Positions 1 to 10,860 of a DNA stretch of 64,000 nt are shown here, piece after piece; positions within the stretch are counted from its first letter, which is position 1; each line of letters starts with the position of its first letter. Below the pieces are notes generated by a model, which saw nothing but the letters and a program-made list of their open reading frames with translations, ran no database searches and had not been told where the DNA came from. The position numbers were made by a program, and so were the translations under genes. The stretch spans positions 76,890,659 through 76,954,658 of the forward strand of contig CM049313.1 in NCBI GenBank assembly GCA_026874595.1, given 5' to 3'. This DNA comes from Sipunculus nudus (lineage: Eukaryota; Annelida; Sipuncula; Golfingiida; Sipunculidae).

Positions 1-1669
1 TGAAGCAGAAAGCCTGAATACTATCCACTATTACGCACCATCACGCAGTAGCGTTCAGGGGGCGACATGATGGCTAAGACTGCTGAGACTGTCAGATTTT
101 CAACCTGCAGGAACTTTATCACGGCTCGTGGTATACAAATAAAAATTTATATGTAGAACCTTGACATGTATATCTTTCGTGCGATATATAACTTGTTATA
201 AAATCTTGGTAATTATCACCAAATAATACGTTTAAAACACCCCAACTGTAACACAGCGGCCCGTTGGGCATGGTCAAGCAACATTGAAATAAATGCCTAC
301 TTTAAACTCATTTGCAACATTATTTAGCAACGATTATTTGTTTAGAAAGTAAAATAAATAAAAAGCTGACATCGTAAAGAGTCGCACAATGGCTGACGAT
401 CGTTTTAAAATCAAGTTTGAGTACCGCCATGTGCTGAAACGCCCTGGTGTTCTGCTAAGAATATTTTGAACGGCTGTACGCGGTGGGTGGTAAACAGAAC
501 AGCCACCTATTTCGTCCCAGTGTGCCTTGCGCGAACGCAACCTTGACAAGATGGCTCCCCACACGGACACTTCCTTGAGGAAAAAAACTTGCTTACCTCG
601 ACCGGCCATTTTAATTTCACTTCAAAATCACTCGTTTTCACGCGTCATGTTTGCTATACGTGCGTATCTCGACAAGGTAACTTCAGTTATTTTAAAATTT
701 AGTTGAGTTAACCAGCGATGTTTTCAAACGCATCAGCAAATTGTGACATGGAGCGATGTCAACGAACGATGTGACGATGATAATACCGAAGTTACCGGTA
801 TGAAAATGATTCGAATCTTCAGAGTAATTCAAGAAATGGAATTTTCATCATAGATTAAGATTTCAAAATATTACTTTTAGAATTAAAATATACAGTGACT
901 TTAAATGGATCAGCAGAATGTTCCTATCCAAAATATATTGAAAAATCAGTAGCAAACAAGAATACGGCACGGCATGTAAAATCTGTGTATTCACCAAATT
1001 CCATCGGCTGTAGTGACATGTTCTACCATTTATATCTACAAGCGGGTTTACCCTCTAACACTATTTCCATTCATACAATATATTCGTGATTGTATAAAAA
1101 AAAACAAAGAGTAAACAGAAGTAAATGACCGGGCTATACGCATTCAAGGATGAAGGTTTTCCAGAAACATAACATGGGGGCGAGAAAATGGGCTATTCAA
1201 TATTATGGTACATGTATCAGACATTATAAAAATGTCAGTGAGTAACCTGCTAAATTTTAACTTTAATAAAGATTTCATAGTGTTCTAAATTACATATTTT
1301 TATTTTCTGAATTATTTTTATGAACAACATAGATTCCAAGGCAATTCAGCTCCGTCAAAGGTATGACCGGTAATACCGATTTTTTCCAACAGACGTCACC
1401 CAAGTCCTCACTATGAATAATCTCATTCATTTTAATCTCGTAATAAGTGTTGTTATCGTTCAATGTTTATTGTTATTGTTTAATTTATTGCATATAATTA
1501 TTATATTTTATATGAACATTTAGACTATACAATTTTATACAATAAATCTGACTACAAAGAGTATTACCTCTGTGGTTAGCTTGATCTCCTATTATCGCCC
1601 AAAGGAGCGCCATGTCCGGGAGAGAGTTCTTCTCACAGTTCATTTCTGATAAACCATGTATTTATGGCC
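1..1669. other. Left flank, no convincing gene
   Basis: This stretch is AT-rich with one CpG-richer patch around 480-660. The longest open frames are short, carry no recognisable domain and look like chance. A minus-strand ATG at 607-609 is followed after 13 coding bases by a good splice donor and is listed separately. I expected a 3' LTR for the gypsy element GypA somewhere between about 1250 and 1669, but nothing here resembles the 5' LTR candidate at 11.4-11.6 kb. Confidence 0.4.
597..609 (-). CDS. Possible first coding exon (very short)
   Basis: On the minus strand an ATG in a fair context (AAAATGGCC) is followed by codons for Met-Ala-Gly-Arg and one extra base, then GTAAGC, a near-consensus splice donor. 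The surrounding DNA has more CpG than its neighbourhood, which would suit a promoter. The continuing open frame to 334 would then be intron. The next exon would lie at lower coordinates, outside the window or unrecognised. The Met-Ala-Gly-Arg-Gly-Lys read-through resembles a histone H4 start only by chance, since nothing after it fits. This is a weak call. Confidence 0.18.
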
Positions 1670-2569
1670 TCATCCCGAGTTCAGAAAAAAAGTCGAGATT
1701 TTCGATTTTGAGTTTGTTTTTAAGGCCGCGGCGATAAAAACAGGATTTACGGTATTACCACACTTATTCACCAACTTGTAAGGTACTGGTTCGAATGTTG
1801 TTGATAATTTATTCTGTCGTGACTGCTTTAACAGAACTAAATCACCTGGCTCAAGATCACTTGGCTCTGCTCCTCTCTTCTCATGCGTGTATATCTTACT
1901 TTTCTCTTTCTGGACCATATCAGGATCACGAAACTCTGTATCACCAATTTCCTCTGTGAATTCTGGCAACTTTGTTCTGACTTTTCTTTTAAACAACAAT
2001 TCTGCTGGCAGAACTCTTGTGACGGAATGTGGTGTGGTCCTGTATGCACGAAGATATATACGCAATTCCTTTTTCCAGTCTTTCTGCTCAGCTCGAGCTA
2101 TTTTAATGTGCTTTAGTATTGAACGATTTTGGCGTTCAACTTCACCGTTAGCTGCTGGATACAAGGGTGTTACACGTCTATGTCTGATCCCTTCCTCCTT
2201 CAAGTAGTTGATAAAGGGATTGGACGTAAATTGCGGACCATTATTCGTTGTGATGGTTAACGGACAACCATGTGTGGTGAACATTTTATCTAAACTGTCA
2301 ACAATTTTATCAGTAGTTACTGTTTTCAGAATGTTAATCTCATAGAAACAACTGAAATAGTCCACAACAACAAATACATAGTCACCTGAGGGTAGTGGTC
2401 CCAGTAAGTCTGCTGCAAGATCTTGCCATGGTCCACTTGGCAGTTTTGTAGGTCTCATTGGTTCTGGAGCTGTTGGTTTACTTACAAGCTGACACCCGTA
2501 ACATGCTTTCACAAATTTCTCGGCTTCTTTATCCATGCCTGGCCACCATAATTTTGATTGCAATCTCTG
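1670..2569 (-). pseudogene. GypA integrase (core and C-terminal part)
   Basis: This is the catalytic part of a gypsy integrase, the enzyme that inserts the cDNA copy. It opens with the end of the zinc-binding module (WWPGMD, then CYGCQ), followed by the RNase H-fold core. The first catalytic Asp is in AADLLGP and the Glu in NGEVERQN. The second Asp position reads TTNNGPQF where the family has DNG, so one catalytic carboxylate appears lost. The tail contains a basic linker and a GDLVLLKQ-type C-terminal domain, and ends near 1670. The N-terminal remainder lies beyond BelA at 8371 and up. The frame is open for about 297 residues, so decay here is mild compared with the rest of the element. Confidence 0.85.
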
Positions 2570-2826
2570 TGTGGGTTTCGTATGTCCGGAATCAAAAACC
2601 GACTAAGTTCTGGTGATAAAGTCTTTATTTACGCTCAAAACAAGAGTTTAAGAGGTAAACACAGTGCGAAGACCATCAAAACAACCTCAAAAACACTCGC
2701 AAAAGTACCCGGATGAACGCTGTGGTGTATCAGAAAAATTAATCCCCATATTTAAATACAGCGGTTAGTTCTTATAGCGTACCATAGGGGGCAGCACAGG
2801 ATGGTCATGGGTTTCTAGCCCTTACA
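2570..2826 (-). repeat. BelA 3' LTR
   Basis: This 257-bp repeat starts TGTGGGTTT and ends CTTACA on the plus strand. It matches 8109-8365 with eight substitutions and no length change. It lies downstream of pol on the minus strand, so it is the 3' LTR. The CTCTG duplication adjoins it at 2565-2569. Confidence 0.93.
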
Positions 2827-2840
2827 TACCGGCCCCTTAA
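2827..2840 (-). promoter_or_regulatory. BelA polypurine tract
   Basis: On the minus strand a purine-rich run (AAGGGGCCGG) abuts the 3' LTR. This is where plus-strand DNA priming starts in LTR retrotransposons. It is interrupted by CC, so it may be slightly decayed. Confidence 0.5.
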
Positions 2841-2976
2841 TTATCTAAAGCAAGGCTGAAGATAATTATCTTATATCATCACATGTGAATATAATCAACA
2901 TTACTATCAAACGTAAATTCTCGAAAAAGTGCGCAAGTTACATATTCGAAAGTATTCGAAAAGATAGGCATTCACT

Positions 2977-3087
2977 AGACCTTCACGGTCTTTACCTAGC
3001 GGCGCTGGGCTCGCACCAGGGCCTAACATATGATATCAGACCTTCACGGTCTTTACCTGGCGGCGCTAGGCTCGCACCAGGGTCTAA
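2977..3087. repeat. Two-copy tandem repeat of about 49 bp in BelA 3' end
   Basis: The block starting AGACCTTCACGGTC recurs at 2977-3025 and 3039-3087 with a few substitutions. Each copy contains a short inverted repeat GACC...GGTC and the phrase GGCGCTNGGCTCGCACC. It lies between the pol stop and the polypurine tract. Confidence 0.75.
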
Positions 3088-3599
3088 ACATTAGGGGTTC
3101 GCACATTATCTGCCTCCAAAATCACACAAAGTTTGTCAATGGGTCTGTCTAGTTCTCTAGACTTCGTTTTCACTTTCACTCTGCGCACGTGACCGTGTTT
3201 ATCTGCAAATGTCTCTGTGACCCGACCCATGGGCCAAGTATTTCGCGGAACAGTATCATCAACCACTAAGACAACATCTCCTTGGCTGTAGTTTCTGCGG
3301 GGTGCCAACCACTTCTGTCTCTCCTGTAGCTGTGGGAGATACTCCCGGGTCCATCTTCTCCAGAAAACGTTGGCCATATACTGGACTTGTCTCCACCTCC
3401 GTCTAGAGTAAACATCCTCTTTCTCGAACGTACCTGGAGGCAGGGATGCTTCAGTCTTGAGCAATAACAAATGATTAGGTGTCAAGTCCTCAGAATCATC
3501 AGGATCCGCAGACACCCTCGTAATAGGTCTCGAATTGACTGTGGCTTCTACTTCACACACATAAATGTGTTCAGGCACTCATCGTCAACAGTTTGATTT
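3084..3599 (-). pseudogene. BelA pol C-terminus (DUF5641-like)
   Basis: About 165 residues match the conserved region found after the integrase core in BEL/Pao polyproteins. Visible hallmarks are [22 protein letters not shown], a Trp/Arg-rich stretch around [13 protein letters not shown], and [20 protein letters not shown] stop separates it from the integrase core upstream on the minus strand. The product ends close to the tandem repeat at 2977-3087. Confidence 0.85.
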
Positions 3600-4713
3600 C
3601 TCAGAAGCACACTCAAAACTTGTCGAATTGTCCTAATCTGGCACTCCCATACACCTCCATGGTGAGAACCAAGCGGTGGATTAAAAACCAGTCAATATTC
3701 CTTTGCAGCAAGAAACCATGAATCTTGTTCTGATTCCATTTGTCTATTTCTTCTCTGAGCTCTCGTCTCGCACTTGTCTGAACGTATGACCTTTACTTGC
3801 CCTCTTCTGGCGATGAAGCGTCTAAGAGCGTTAATGCACGAATCGGTGTCCAGGGAATGCGCAACTTCTATGTGTATGGCTGTACTGTTAAGCAAGTAAA
3901 TATCACACCGTATCGTTTGACCATGGACCGACCTCGACGAACCTCGAATGGCCCAAAGTAGTCCATACCGACGTATGTGAATGGGGGCTCGTCTGCAGTC
4001 AAACGGTCAGATGGTAGCTCGGCCATCTTCTGTTCCCCGACCTTTCCTCTACGTTTGCGACAATCAACACAATCGTGCACAACTTTTCTTGCGGCTGAAT
4101 ATCCTTGCAAGATCCAATATTTCTTACGCAGTTCACACAACATGTGATTTCTACCACTGTGATTGGTGTCTTGATGGACTTGTCGTAAGATGAGCGTCGA
4201 CACGTAGGAATTCTTTGGTAGGACGACTGGATGTTTGGTATATTCAGGTAACGAAGCTTTGCCAAGACGTCCGCCTACTCTCAAAAGTCCATTCTCAAGA
4301 TACGGATCAAGTCGGTATAACGGACTCGACTTTTTGACGTATCTTTTCTGTCTGCCAGAAAGGCTTTCTCCTTTGTTCGTTAGAGTGTCAATCTCACGTC
4401 GAAATGATTTGCCCTGAACGTAGGACAAAATAGCATGTTCTGCAGAATCTATATCTGCGACAGTTAGGAAACCAGACACGGTTTGCTCTGCAGATGTCTG
4501 CTGGCAGGTGGATACAGGATCATCAGCGGTCAAAGATGCCTTGGCTCTATGGACCCTTTGACGTAGAGCTTTGCGTATTATCAAGATCCAGGCTATTCTA
4601 ACTTTCAACTTAAACCACGACGAATGGTACAAAATGAAACGGTCTATGACGTCATTGGAAAAAACCGACAACGACTGATGACACTTTGACTTTGCGGACT
4701 TCTGGGTCATCAT
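3600..4713 (-). pseudogene. BelA integrase, frameshifted
   Basis: The zinc-binding module is visible as HQDTNHSGRNH followed by CVDCRKRRG. The catalytic core starts with YVGMDYFGPF (first Asp). It changes frame near 3868-3895, then continues with AIHIEVAHSLDTDSCINALRRF and RSD (second Asp). The Glu-containing motif PPLGSHHGGVWE can be read at about 3640-3690 in another frame. So all three catalytic residues are present but in different frames. The N-terminal 80 residues are diverged RNase H/linker sequence. Confidence 0.8.
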
Positions 4714-4836
4714 CTCTAATACGAGTATCTGGTCTGAGGGTAGTAGACTGATCTATATCTGTTTTCCACAGGAAGTCCGGCCCCTTTATCCATCTGTGGT
4801 TACTGACGAGTGTTTGAGCATGAAGACCTCTAGAGG

Positions 4837-5190
4837 CTAATCGGCAGGATTAGAGGCTGATTCAACGAATTTCCATTCACTGGGCTGGGAACCATCGCGG
4901 ATCACCGAAACCCGATTGGCGACAAAGGTTTTAAACCTTGCAGTCTCACTACTGATGTAACAAAGAACAGACTGGCTGTCTGTCCAAAAGTGCGTCTCAT
5001 CGATGTCAATCTCAAGTTCTTTTCTCAACATGGTATTGACGCGAACCGAAAGAGTAGCAGCGGCGAGTTCCATTCTAGGAATGGTTATCTGTTTGAGCGG
5101 TGCCACTCTGGACCTACCTGTAAGAAAGGCACAATGTACCTTCCCTGTATCACTAACGAAACAAAGGTAGCTAACAGTACCTTAGGCTAA
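4837..5190 (-). pseudogene. BelA RNase H region
   Basis: The peptide contains QITIPRMELAAATLSVRV, FWTDSQSVLCYI and a C-terminal NPAD, the characteristic spacing of BEL/Pao RNase H. In life it degrades the RNA template during cDNA synthesis. A stop divides it from the A17/connection segment at 5182-5547, and another ends it near 4837. Confidence 0.8.
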
Positions 5191-5547
5191 TTCACTGGCA
5201 TCAGCAAAGTGATGCATCTGCTCTGTTCGAATTGTTCCGAAGTCATTTGGTGTGGGCTGGAGACACCTGTCCACATCAAAGTCCTGTAGCAAGGGAAGCT
5301 CTGTGAGCCACCTGTACCACAACTGAAGGTAAGTTGAAGGGATCTCCTCATCCCAAGCAAACTTGGACTTGCACAAGTCTTGTAGGATTCGCTTAGCTAG
5401 CAGGGTAAACGGCGCAAGAAACCCAAGGGGGTCGTAGATTGAACTCGCAATAGACAAGATTCCTCTTCTGGTTGATGGTCTATCACTAATCAAAATGCGA
5501 AACCAAAACTTATCTGACTGCACGCTCCACTCAACACCCAGGGCTCT
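5182..5547 (-). pseudogene. BelA peptidase-A17/connection segment
   Basis: The hallmark is TRRGILSIASSIYDPLGFLAP, strongly conserved in BEL/Pao pol between reverse transcriptase and RNase H (the region databases call Peptidase_A17). It is followed by LCKSKFAWDEEIP and HHFADAS, the beginning of RNase H. It is separated from the reverse transcriptase by a small disruption around 5524-5548. Confidence 0.8.
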
Positions 5548-6501
5548 TTATATGCGTAACTCATGATCTAAGTCAAGATTCCTTTCCTCCGTATCACATT
5601 CTTCATCAGATAAGGGCCGTAGAACCACTGGTTTGTTGCATACCCACTTGGTTAGGTGGAAACCTCCCTTGGCGCAAACATCTTTCTGATTAACAATCAA
5701 CTCTGTAGCTCGCTCCTCGGTTGCCACCGACTTCAAGCAATCGTCCACGTAAAAATTGCGCTTTATGGTGCTGGCCACCTCAGGGTCATGACCTTTGTTA
5801 TCGTCAGCTGTCTTTCTCAGAGTGAAATTAGCGCAGCTGGGGGATGACACGGCACCGAAAAGGTGAACTAACATGCGGTAGTCTTTAGGAGGAAGAGTCA
5901 GATCTCCGTTCGGATACCAAAGAAATCTCAAAAGGTCACAATCTTCGGGATCCACATTCACTTGGTAAAACATAGATTGTACATCTGTCATAAAGGCAAC
6001 TGGTTCCTGTCGGAAACGGAGAAGCGCTCCTATCAAGCTATTTGTAAGATCCGGCCCCTGTAAGAGGCTATCGTTGAGAGAAACTACATGAAACTTTGCG
6101 GCGCAATTGAAAACAACGCGAATTTTCTTCTTTCTGGGGTGATAGACGCAGTGATGTGGTATGTACCACACTTTACCATCTTTGCGTTCAAGCTCAGCTT
6201 CCGGCACTTCTTCCGCGTAACCATTTTCCAGCATATTGGACACAAACTTGTTGTATTCTGAATAAACTGTTGTGTTCTTGACTAGCTTTCTTTTCAGGTT
6301 CAACACACTTTGTTCCGCCATTGAATGGTTGTCAGGCATGTTGACAGAAGCGGATCGAAGTGGTAAGCAAGTCTGGTAATGTCCCTGATTCACAGTAACT
6401 GAATCATTCATCATTTGGAGAAACTTTTGATCCTCTCTCGATTTTTCTGGAATATCATCCGAGATTCGCTCACTGAAGTCATGATTATACTGGTTTATCA
6501 A
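5548..6501 (-). pseudogene. BelA reverse transcriptase
   Basis: This 317-residue open stretch is the best-preserved part of the element. It contains RVVFNCAAKFHVVSLNDSL and LLQGPDLTNSLIGALLRFR near the fingers, FMTDVQSMFYQVNV, and the catalytic NFYVDDCLKS with an intact Tyr-Val-Asp-Asp. These are diagnostic of BEL/Pao rather than gypsy. The protease ends four bases away at 6505 in another frame. Confidence 0.9.
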
Positions 6502-6504
6502 CTG

Positions 6505-7221
6505 TTACTCCAAAACATGATCAACACTAATACGATTCATAAGGACTCTAGGTGCATCCTGATCTGAGCTAACGTAACTGGTTGCGCAATCTAATGGTCC
6601 ATTTATAGCCCTTCCTAAACGAGTTTTAACGGCATATGGGCCATTATCTTGGCTCTTTATCACCTGCCAAGGTTGCATTGCCAGAGGCACGTTACTTCCA
6701 ATCAAAAGGTCAACATCAGAGTCCAGACATGGTAAACTGATATCTTTCAGATACAAATATTTCTCAATGTCCTGCTGCATAGTTATATCAGATCGACTGA
6801 CAGGTAGTTCCAATTGGGTGTAAGCCTTTGGCACACTGACAACATTGTCACCATCCAAATCAGAAATTTCGAGCCCTGTAATGGCTTGGCTTTCCACAAG
6901 CTCTGTGTTTCTTAAAGTACGCAACATGATTTTGGTGCTTCTACCATTCAGGTTCAGTGCTTTGGTCAGTTTTTCAGTAATAAATGTGTCTGTGCTTCCA
7001 TTGTCCAGGAAGGCATATGTACGAATTGACCGTTCACCATTGTTCGCTCGAACTTGAACCGGCACTATAAAAAGAGCACCTTTGCTTGTCTTGACATCAT
7101 CAGCGAAGTCTTGCTTTGCAGATGTGCAAGTAGATCTCACTTGCTCCAGATTTTCTGCTACACTGGTATTTCTGGTACCTTCTGGAACAGAGGCTATATA
7201 ATTTCTGTCAATATGCAACAC
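6505..7221 (-). pseudogene. BelA aspartic protease (DUF1758 type)
   Basis: The active-site region reads TYAFLDNGSTDTFITEKL, where DNGS takes the place of the usual DSGS/DTGS. It is followed by LRTLRNTELVESQAITGLEISDLDG and DLLIGSNVP, typical of the BEL/Pao protease. The domain would cut the gag-pol polyprotein. The Asn at the second active-site position may be natural variation or damage. It overlaps the zinc-knuckle frame at 7194-7221. Confidence 0.85.
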
Positions 7222-7575
7222 AGTTGGGGTTTATAATTGCACAATGAACACTGTAGTCTTGTATTTATACAGTCTTTTCTCATGTGTAATCTATTTAAAC
7301 AACGGAAACACAATCCCTTTGATTTCAGGAACTGTAGCTTATCTGCATGTGACTTACATCTCAGTTTTTCACAAGATTCGATAGCATGGTTATCTCCACA
7401 ATATATACAAGGTTTTTCCAGAGCACACTTTACAGACAGTCCTGTGTGAGGTGAAACAGATTTATTTGTAGCCTGTACATTTGTGACAAAACTGGCTCCT
7501 TTAGGCTTTCTTTCATATTTTGGTTTCACTGATCGTGTATCTTTAAGACTGGATGTTTGCTTAGGAACATCTGAT
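7194..7575 (-). pseudogene. BelA gag zinc knuckles
   Basis: Two cysteine/histidine clusters are visible: CIYCGDNHAIESC, then GLCFRCLNRLHMRKDC followed by CSLCN. This is the double-knuckle pattern before the protease in BEL/Pao. The frame continues upstream of its first Met to about 7575, where it meets the gag N-terminal frame. The peptide DTRSVKPKYERKPKG lies in that extension. Confidence 0.8.
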
Positions 7576-8083
7576 ATGTTACCATGGTATATGTCTCAGC
7601 ATTCAGATTTAATCCTGTTTTATGCACTTTAAAGTCTACACTAACATTAGGAGTAGGGGCAGCCTCTTTACTGATTTCTCCATATGGCAAGGTAGCATCA
7701 GGAGTAGAAGCCTGTACAAACTTATCATTTTCAATATTAACATGAGGTGCTAGGCCTGTATTATCAATGTCCACAGGGATAGGCATAGTTTCATAGTCTC
7801 TGTATACTTTGGCCTTGGCCGACGAGGCTTGTAGTTCGGCCTCTATATTTAATAATTCAGTCTGTTGTTTTAACTCATGAACACGCCTTTCTAACGCCTG
7901 TTTTTCTTTTAAGACTCGGACTCGAGCCTGGAGGGCCGCCATTTTGGCTTCTTCTTTCATATGTAGGTCTACAGACGTAAGTGAAGTTTGACTTACATTT
8001 GACAACGTACTTACATGTGACGGTGATACCAATACTTGCGAGGCACTGTCCTCCGGCCGGACGTCTTGCTCTGTATCCGACAT
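7526..8083 (-). pseudogene. BelA gag N-terminal coiled coil; core deleted
   Basis: The protein starts MSDTEQDVRPED just inside the 5' LTR. It has a strong heptad-like region (about residues 45-90) rich in Lys, Glu, Leu and Gln, as BEL/Pao gag N-termini do. The large DUF1759-type gag body that should lie between this coil and the zinc knuckles is absent: only about 90 residues of low-complexity sequence separate them. This looks like an internal deletion of a few hundred residues. Confidence 0.75.
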
Positions 8084-8108
8084 GACAAGTGGTCTACTGT
8101 GTTTACTA

Positions 8109-8365
8109 TGTGGGTTTAGTATGTCTGGAATCGAAAACCGACTAAGTTCTGGTGATAAAGTCTTTATTTATGCTCAAAACAAGAGTATAAGAGGTAAACA
8201 CAGTGCGAAGACCATCGAAACAACCTCAAAAACACTCGCAAAAGTACCCGGATGAACGCTGTGGTGTATCAGAAAAATTAATCCTCATATTTAAATACAG
8301 CGGTTAGTTCTTATAGCGTACCATAGGGGGCAGCACAGGACGGTCATGGGTTTCTAGCCCTTACA
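8109..8365 (-). repeat. BelA 5' LTR
   Basis: This 257-bp repeat starts TGTGGGTTTAG and ends CTTACA on the plus strand. It lies upstream of gag on the minus strand. The duplicated CTCTG follows at 8366-8370. No primer-binding site starting TGG is seen in the first bases inside it, so that part may also have been lost. Confidence 0.93.
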
Positions 8366-9030
8366 CTCTGTTTCGTGCCAACAATACCTAAATGTCCCTC
8401 ATGAGTGAGTGTAACTAGTTTTGATCGGAGTGCTACTGGAGGTACAATACGTGTTCCTCTCAATACAACTTGTCCGACAGTACATAGTTCATCACGAACA
8501 GCCATATACTGAATTGAAACACTATTTGTTTTCCATTGTCCACTGTGAATACACTTTCTGATTTCTGCTAACTCTGAATCATCTGCTGATACAGTTTCTA
8601 CTTCCTGTATGGTTATAGCAACAGGTACAGCATTCTCTGCTACAAATTTAATATATTCCTCTGCTACATTTCTCTTTGACTTTCTATCATACTTGACACT
8701 GAGTCTTGATAACACATCAGCAACATTTTCCTTTCCTGGTCGATAAATCACTCGGAATGTATATGGTTGCAGTCTGAGAACCCATCTCTGAATGCAAGCT
8801 GATGGTTTTGACTTTCGTGAATATATGAATTCTAGTGGCTTATGGTCAGTGATTAGGTCAAAATCAATTCCATTTAGATAAAGGTGAAACCTCTTACATG
8901 CCCACACAATAGCAAGAGCTTCCTTCTCAGTTTGCGAGTACCTGCGTTCAACTTCTGTGAGACTTGTACTAGCATAATTGATCACATGTGGTTCTCCATT
9001 CTGTATTTGCACGAGTACAGCTCCTTAACC
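8366..9030 (-). pseudogene. GypA RNase H and integrase N-terminus
   Basis: RNase H hallmarks are EVERRYSQTEKEALAIVWA, DHKPLEFIYS and YRPGKENVADVLSRL. The integrase N-terminus begins further down with ELCTVGQVVLRGTRIVPP and THEGHLGIVGTKQ, stopping where BelA is inserted. The last few residues of the open frame (8344-8365) are LTR sequence, not protein. The integrase core continues at 2564. Confidence 0.88.
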
Positions 9031-10108
9031 TGTAGGACTTGCATCAGCAATTATCTGTGTTTTGCCATCTAAAGTTCTGGAAATAATTAACCTAAAGTCT
9101 CTGAATTAGCAAAACTCTGTTTAGGTGCTGAAATGCACGATCTTGTTCAGTTCCAAATACAAAATGAACTCCTTTCTTGGTCAGTTCTGGTAATGGCGCT
9201 GAGATAGTTGCCATGTCTGGTATATAGTGACTGTTAAACTTCTTATCTCACTTGCGTTCTCTGGCTGTCTTGCCTCAAGTACATTTTTAACTTTCTCAGT
9301 TGCAGGGCAAATTTCTTGCGGTGTCAAGACATGCCCCATGAAGACAACTTTGCTTAAACTGAATTTACATTACTCTTCATTCAGAGTTAAGCCTCTTTGT
9401 TTTAGGTGGTCAAGTACTCTGGCTAATCTAACATTATGTTCTTGTTGACTCTTGCCATGGATTATGATGTCATCAGAAATATTTGCAACACCTGGGCAAC
9501 CTTGCAAAATTTGACGGATAATCTGTTGGTATTTTTCCGGTGCTGATGAAATACCAAACATAAGCCGTTTGGAGCAGTATAGTCCTTTATGGGTAATGAA
9601 GGTTGTTATAGCACGAGAAGGCTCATCTAACACTATCTGATGATACCCCCACCTGAAATCAAGTTTACTGAACACCTGACTATCTCCAATTTCTTGTAGG
9701 ACTTCCTTAATTGTTGGAATAAGATGTTGCTCCCTAACTATGGCCTGATTTGCTTGCCTCATATCCCCACACAGGCGTATGTCTCCATCCAGTTTTGGTA
9801 CACAAATCATTGGACTAACACAAGGTGTAGGTCCATTAACCTTTTCATTTAACCTTTATGTCTTTCTCCTCTAAGTCATCTAGCTTTTTCTCTACTTTCT
9901 CTCTCAGTGCGAAAGGTATCCTGTACTGTGACTGTGCCACTGGTTGTATTGTAGGGTCAATATGCAACTTAAGTTGAAAATCTGTCAGTTTTCCAATACC
10001 CTGGAAACAGTCTTTATACTGATCTACTATCTGATCTATATCTGATGAAACAGCATTGACACCCAGTTTAAGAACACCTAACTCCATAGCAGCCTGTTTC
10101 CCTAACAA
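9031..10108 (-). pseudogene. GypA reverse transcriptase, broken
   Basis: The N-terminal part (9845-10108) carries LHIDPTIQPVAQSQYRIPF. The central part (9370-9810) carries RLCGDMRQANQAI, FSKLDFRWGYHQI, FGISSAPEKYQ and the catalytic NISDDIIIHG. Frames change near 9370 and 9845, and the connection region between 9031 and 9369 is readable only in pieces. FSKLDFRWGYHQI replaces the usual Leu-Asp-Leu-Xaa-Xaa-Gly-Tyr arrangement with only mild change. Confidence 0.85.
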
Positions 10109-10281
10109 TGTTGACCATGTCTTTAATCACAACAAATTCAGCTCTAGTGCTCTGATTTCCAATGCTGAATGTCCGTATAAAAACTCCATAAAGTTTTCAG
10201 TGGTTTTTACGCTCCATATGGGTACAAGTTCTTTTCTTATCTCTTTGATGTACAGTGAGTTTTCTTTCGTTTGAGCTGTTC

Positions 10282-10512
10282 TCATAAAGTTCTGTCTATA
10301 ATATTTATGGATTCCCCTGAATCAAGCACCATTTCTACAGTTTCTCCCCCAACTACAACTTCTATTCGACAAGAAGGGGATTCATCATGGATAGTAAAAG
10401 CATACTCATCATCAGTATCTGCATCATCTGAGTGTATCTCTGAGTCTGACCTACTCTCTGAGCTATACTGGTCTTCAGCTGTATAACACATTTTCTCTAT
10501 GACAGTTCCCAT
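10282..10512 (-). pseudogene. GypA protease
   Basis: An acidic leader is followed by EVVVGGETVEMVLDSGESINIID, with the Asp-Ser-Gly catalytic triad of retroviral-type aspartic proteases intact. It lies between zinc knuckles and reverse transcriptase as expected. The C-terminal half continues in another frame toward 10110. Confidence 0.8.
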
Positions 10513-10591
10513 GTGATTTCTGATTTTGACTATATCTGAGACTTAACTCTTGTCTCCTACTTCTGCCACTACTACCAGTAATGTTCTTAGT

Positions 10592-10834
10592 TTAACACAT
10601 TTTAGCGAAGTGTCCCATGTGTCCACATCTATCACAGGTTTTATTCCTTGCTGGACACGACATATCTTTACCTATGTGCCCTTCTTTACCACATCTATAA
10701 AACTTCAGTTTACTTCTGTGTGGCTGATCATGTGACACTGGCCTAAACCTCCTCTGTCTACTTTTATGTGACTTACCAGCAACAGTCTGCACAATATCTG
10801 GACCATCAGTTGTGGTTCTCATTTTAGCACTCAA
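10592..10834 (-). pseudogene. GypA gag zinc knuckles
   Basis: Two CCHC-like clusters are present: FYRCGKEGHIGKDMSC (first Cys replaced by Tyr, and an extra residue before the last Cys) and CDRCGHMGHFAKMC (complete). These bind genomic RNA in the nucleocapsid part of gag. Confidence 0.82.
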
Positions 10835-10860
10835 ATTAGAAGCATTCTCCTGTGCTCTAG

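Larger units (their letters stand above)
2570..8365 (-). mobile_element. BelA: BEL/Pao retrotransposon inserted in GypA
   Basis: Two direct repeats of exactly 257 bp (2570-2826 and 8109-8365) bound 5.3 kb of internal sequence. Both repeats begin TG and end CA. The five bases CTCTG lie immediately outside each end (2565-2569 and 8366-8370), a perfect target-site duplication. The internal order on the minus strand is gag coiled coil, zinc knuckles, aspartic protease, reverse transcriptase, A17/RNase H region, integrase, and a C-terminal DUF5641-like domain, which is the BEL/Pao pattern. The LTRs differ at eight positions by my count (about 97% identity), so insertion was fairly recent. The gag core is missing and pol has stops and frameshifts. 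Confidence 0.93.

Noticed and set aside
334-609. Histone H4-like start (Met-Ala-Gly-Arg-Gly-Lys)
   Set aside because: Only the first few residues resemble H4; the rest shows no histone fold sequence and a splice donor lies after codon four.
1270-1560. 3' LTR of GypA (TAGTGTTCT at 1279)
   Set aside because: Only about nine bases match the start of the 5' LTR candidate; no longer similarity.
1883-2207. Plus-strand open frames opposite the integrase
   Set aside because: Antisense shadows of a clear minus-strand integrase.
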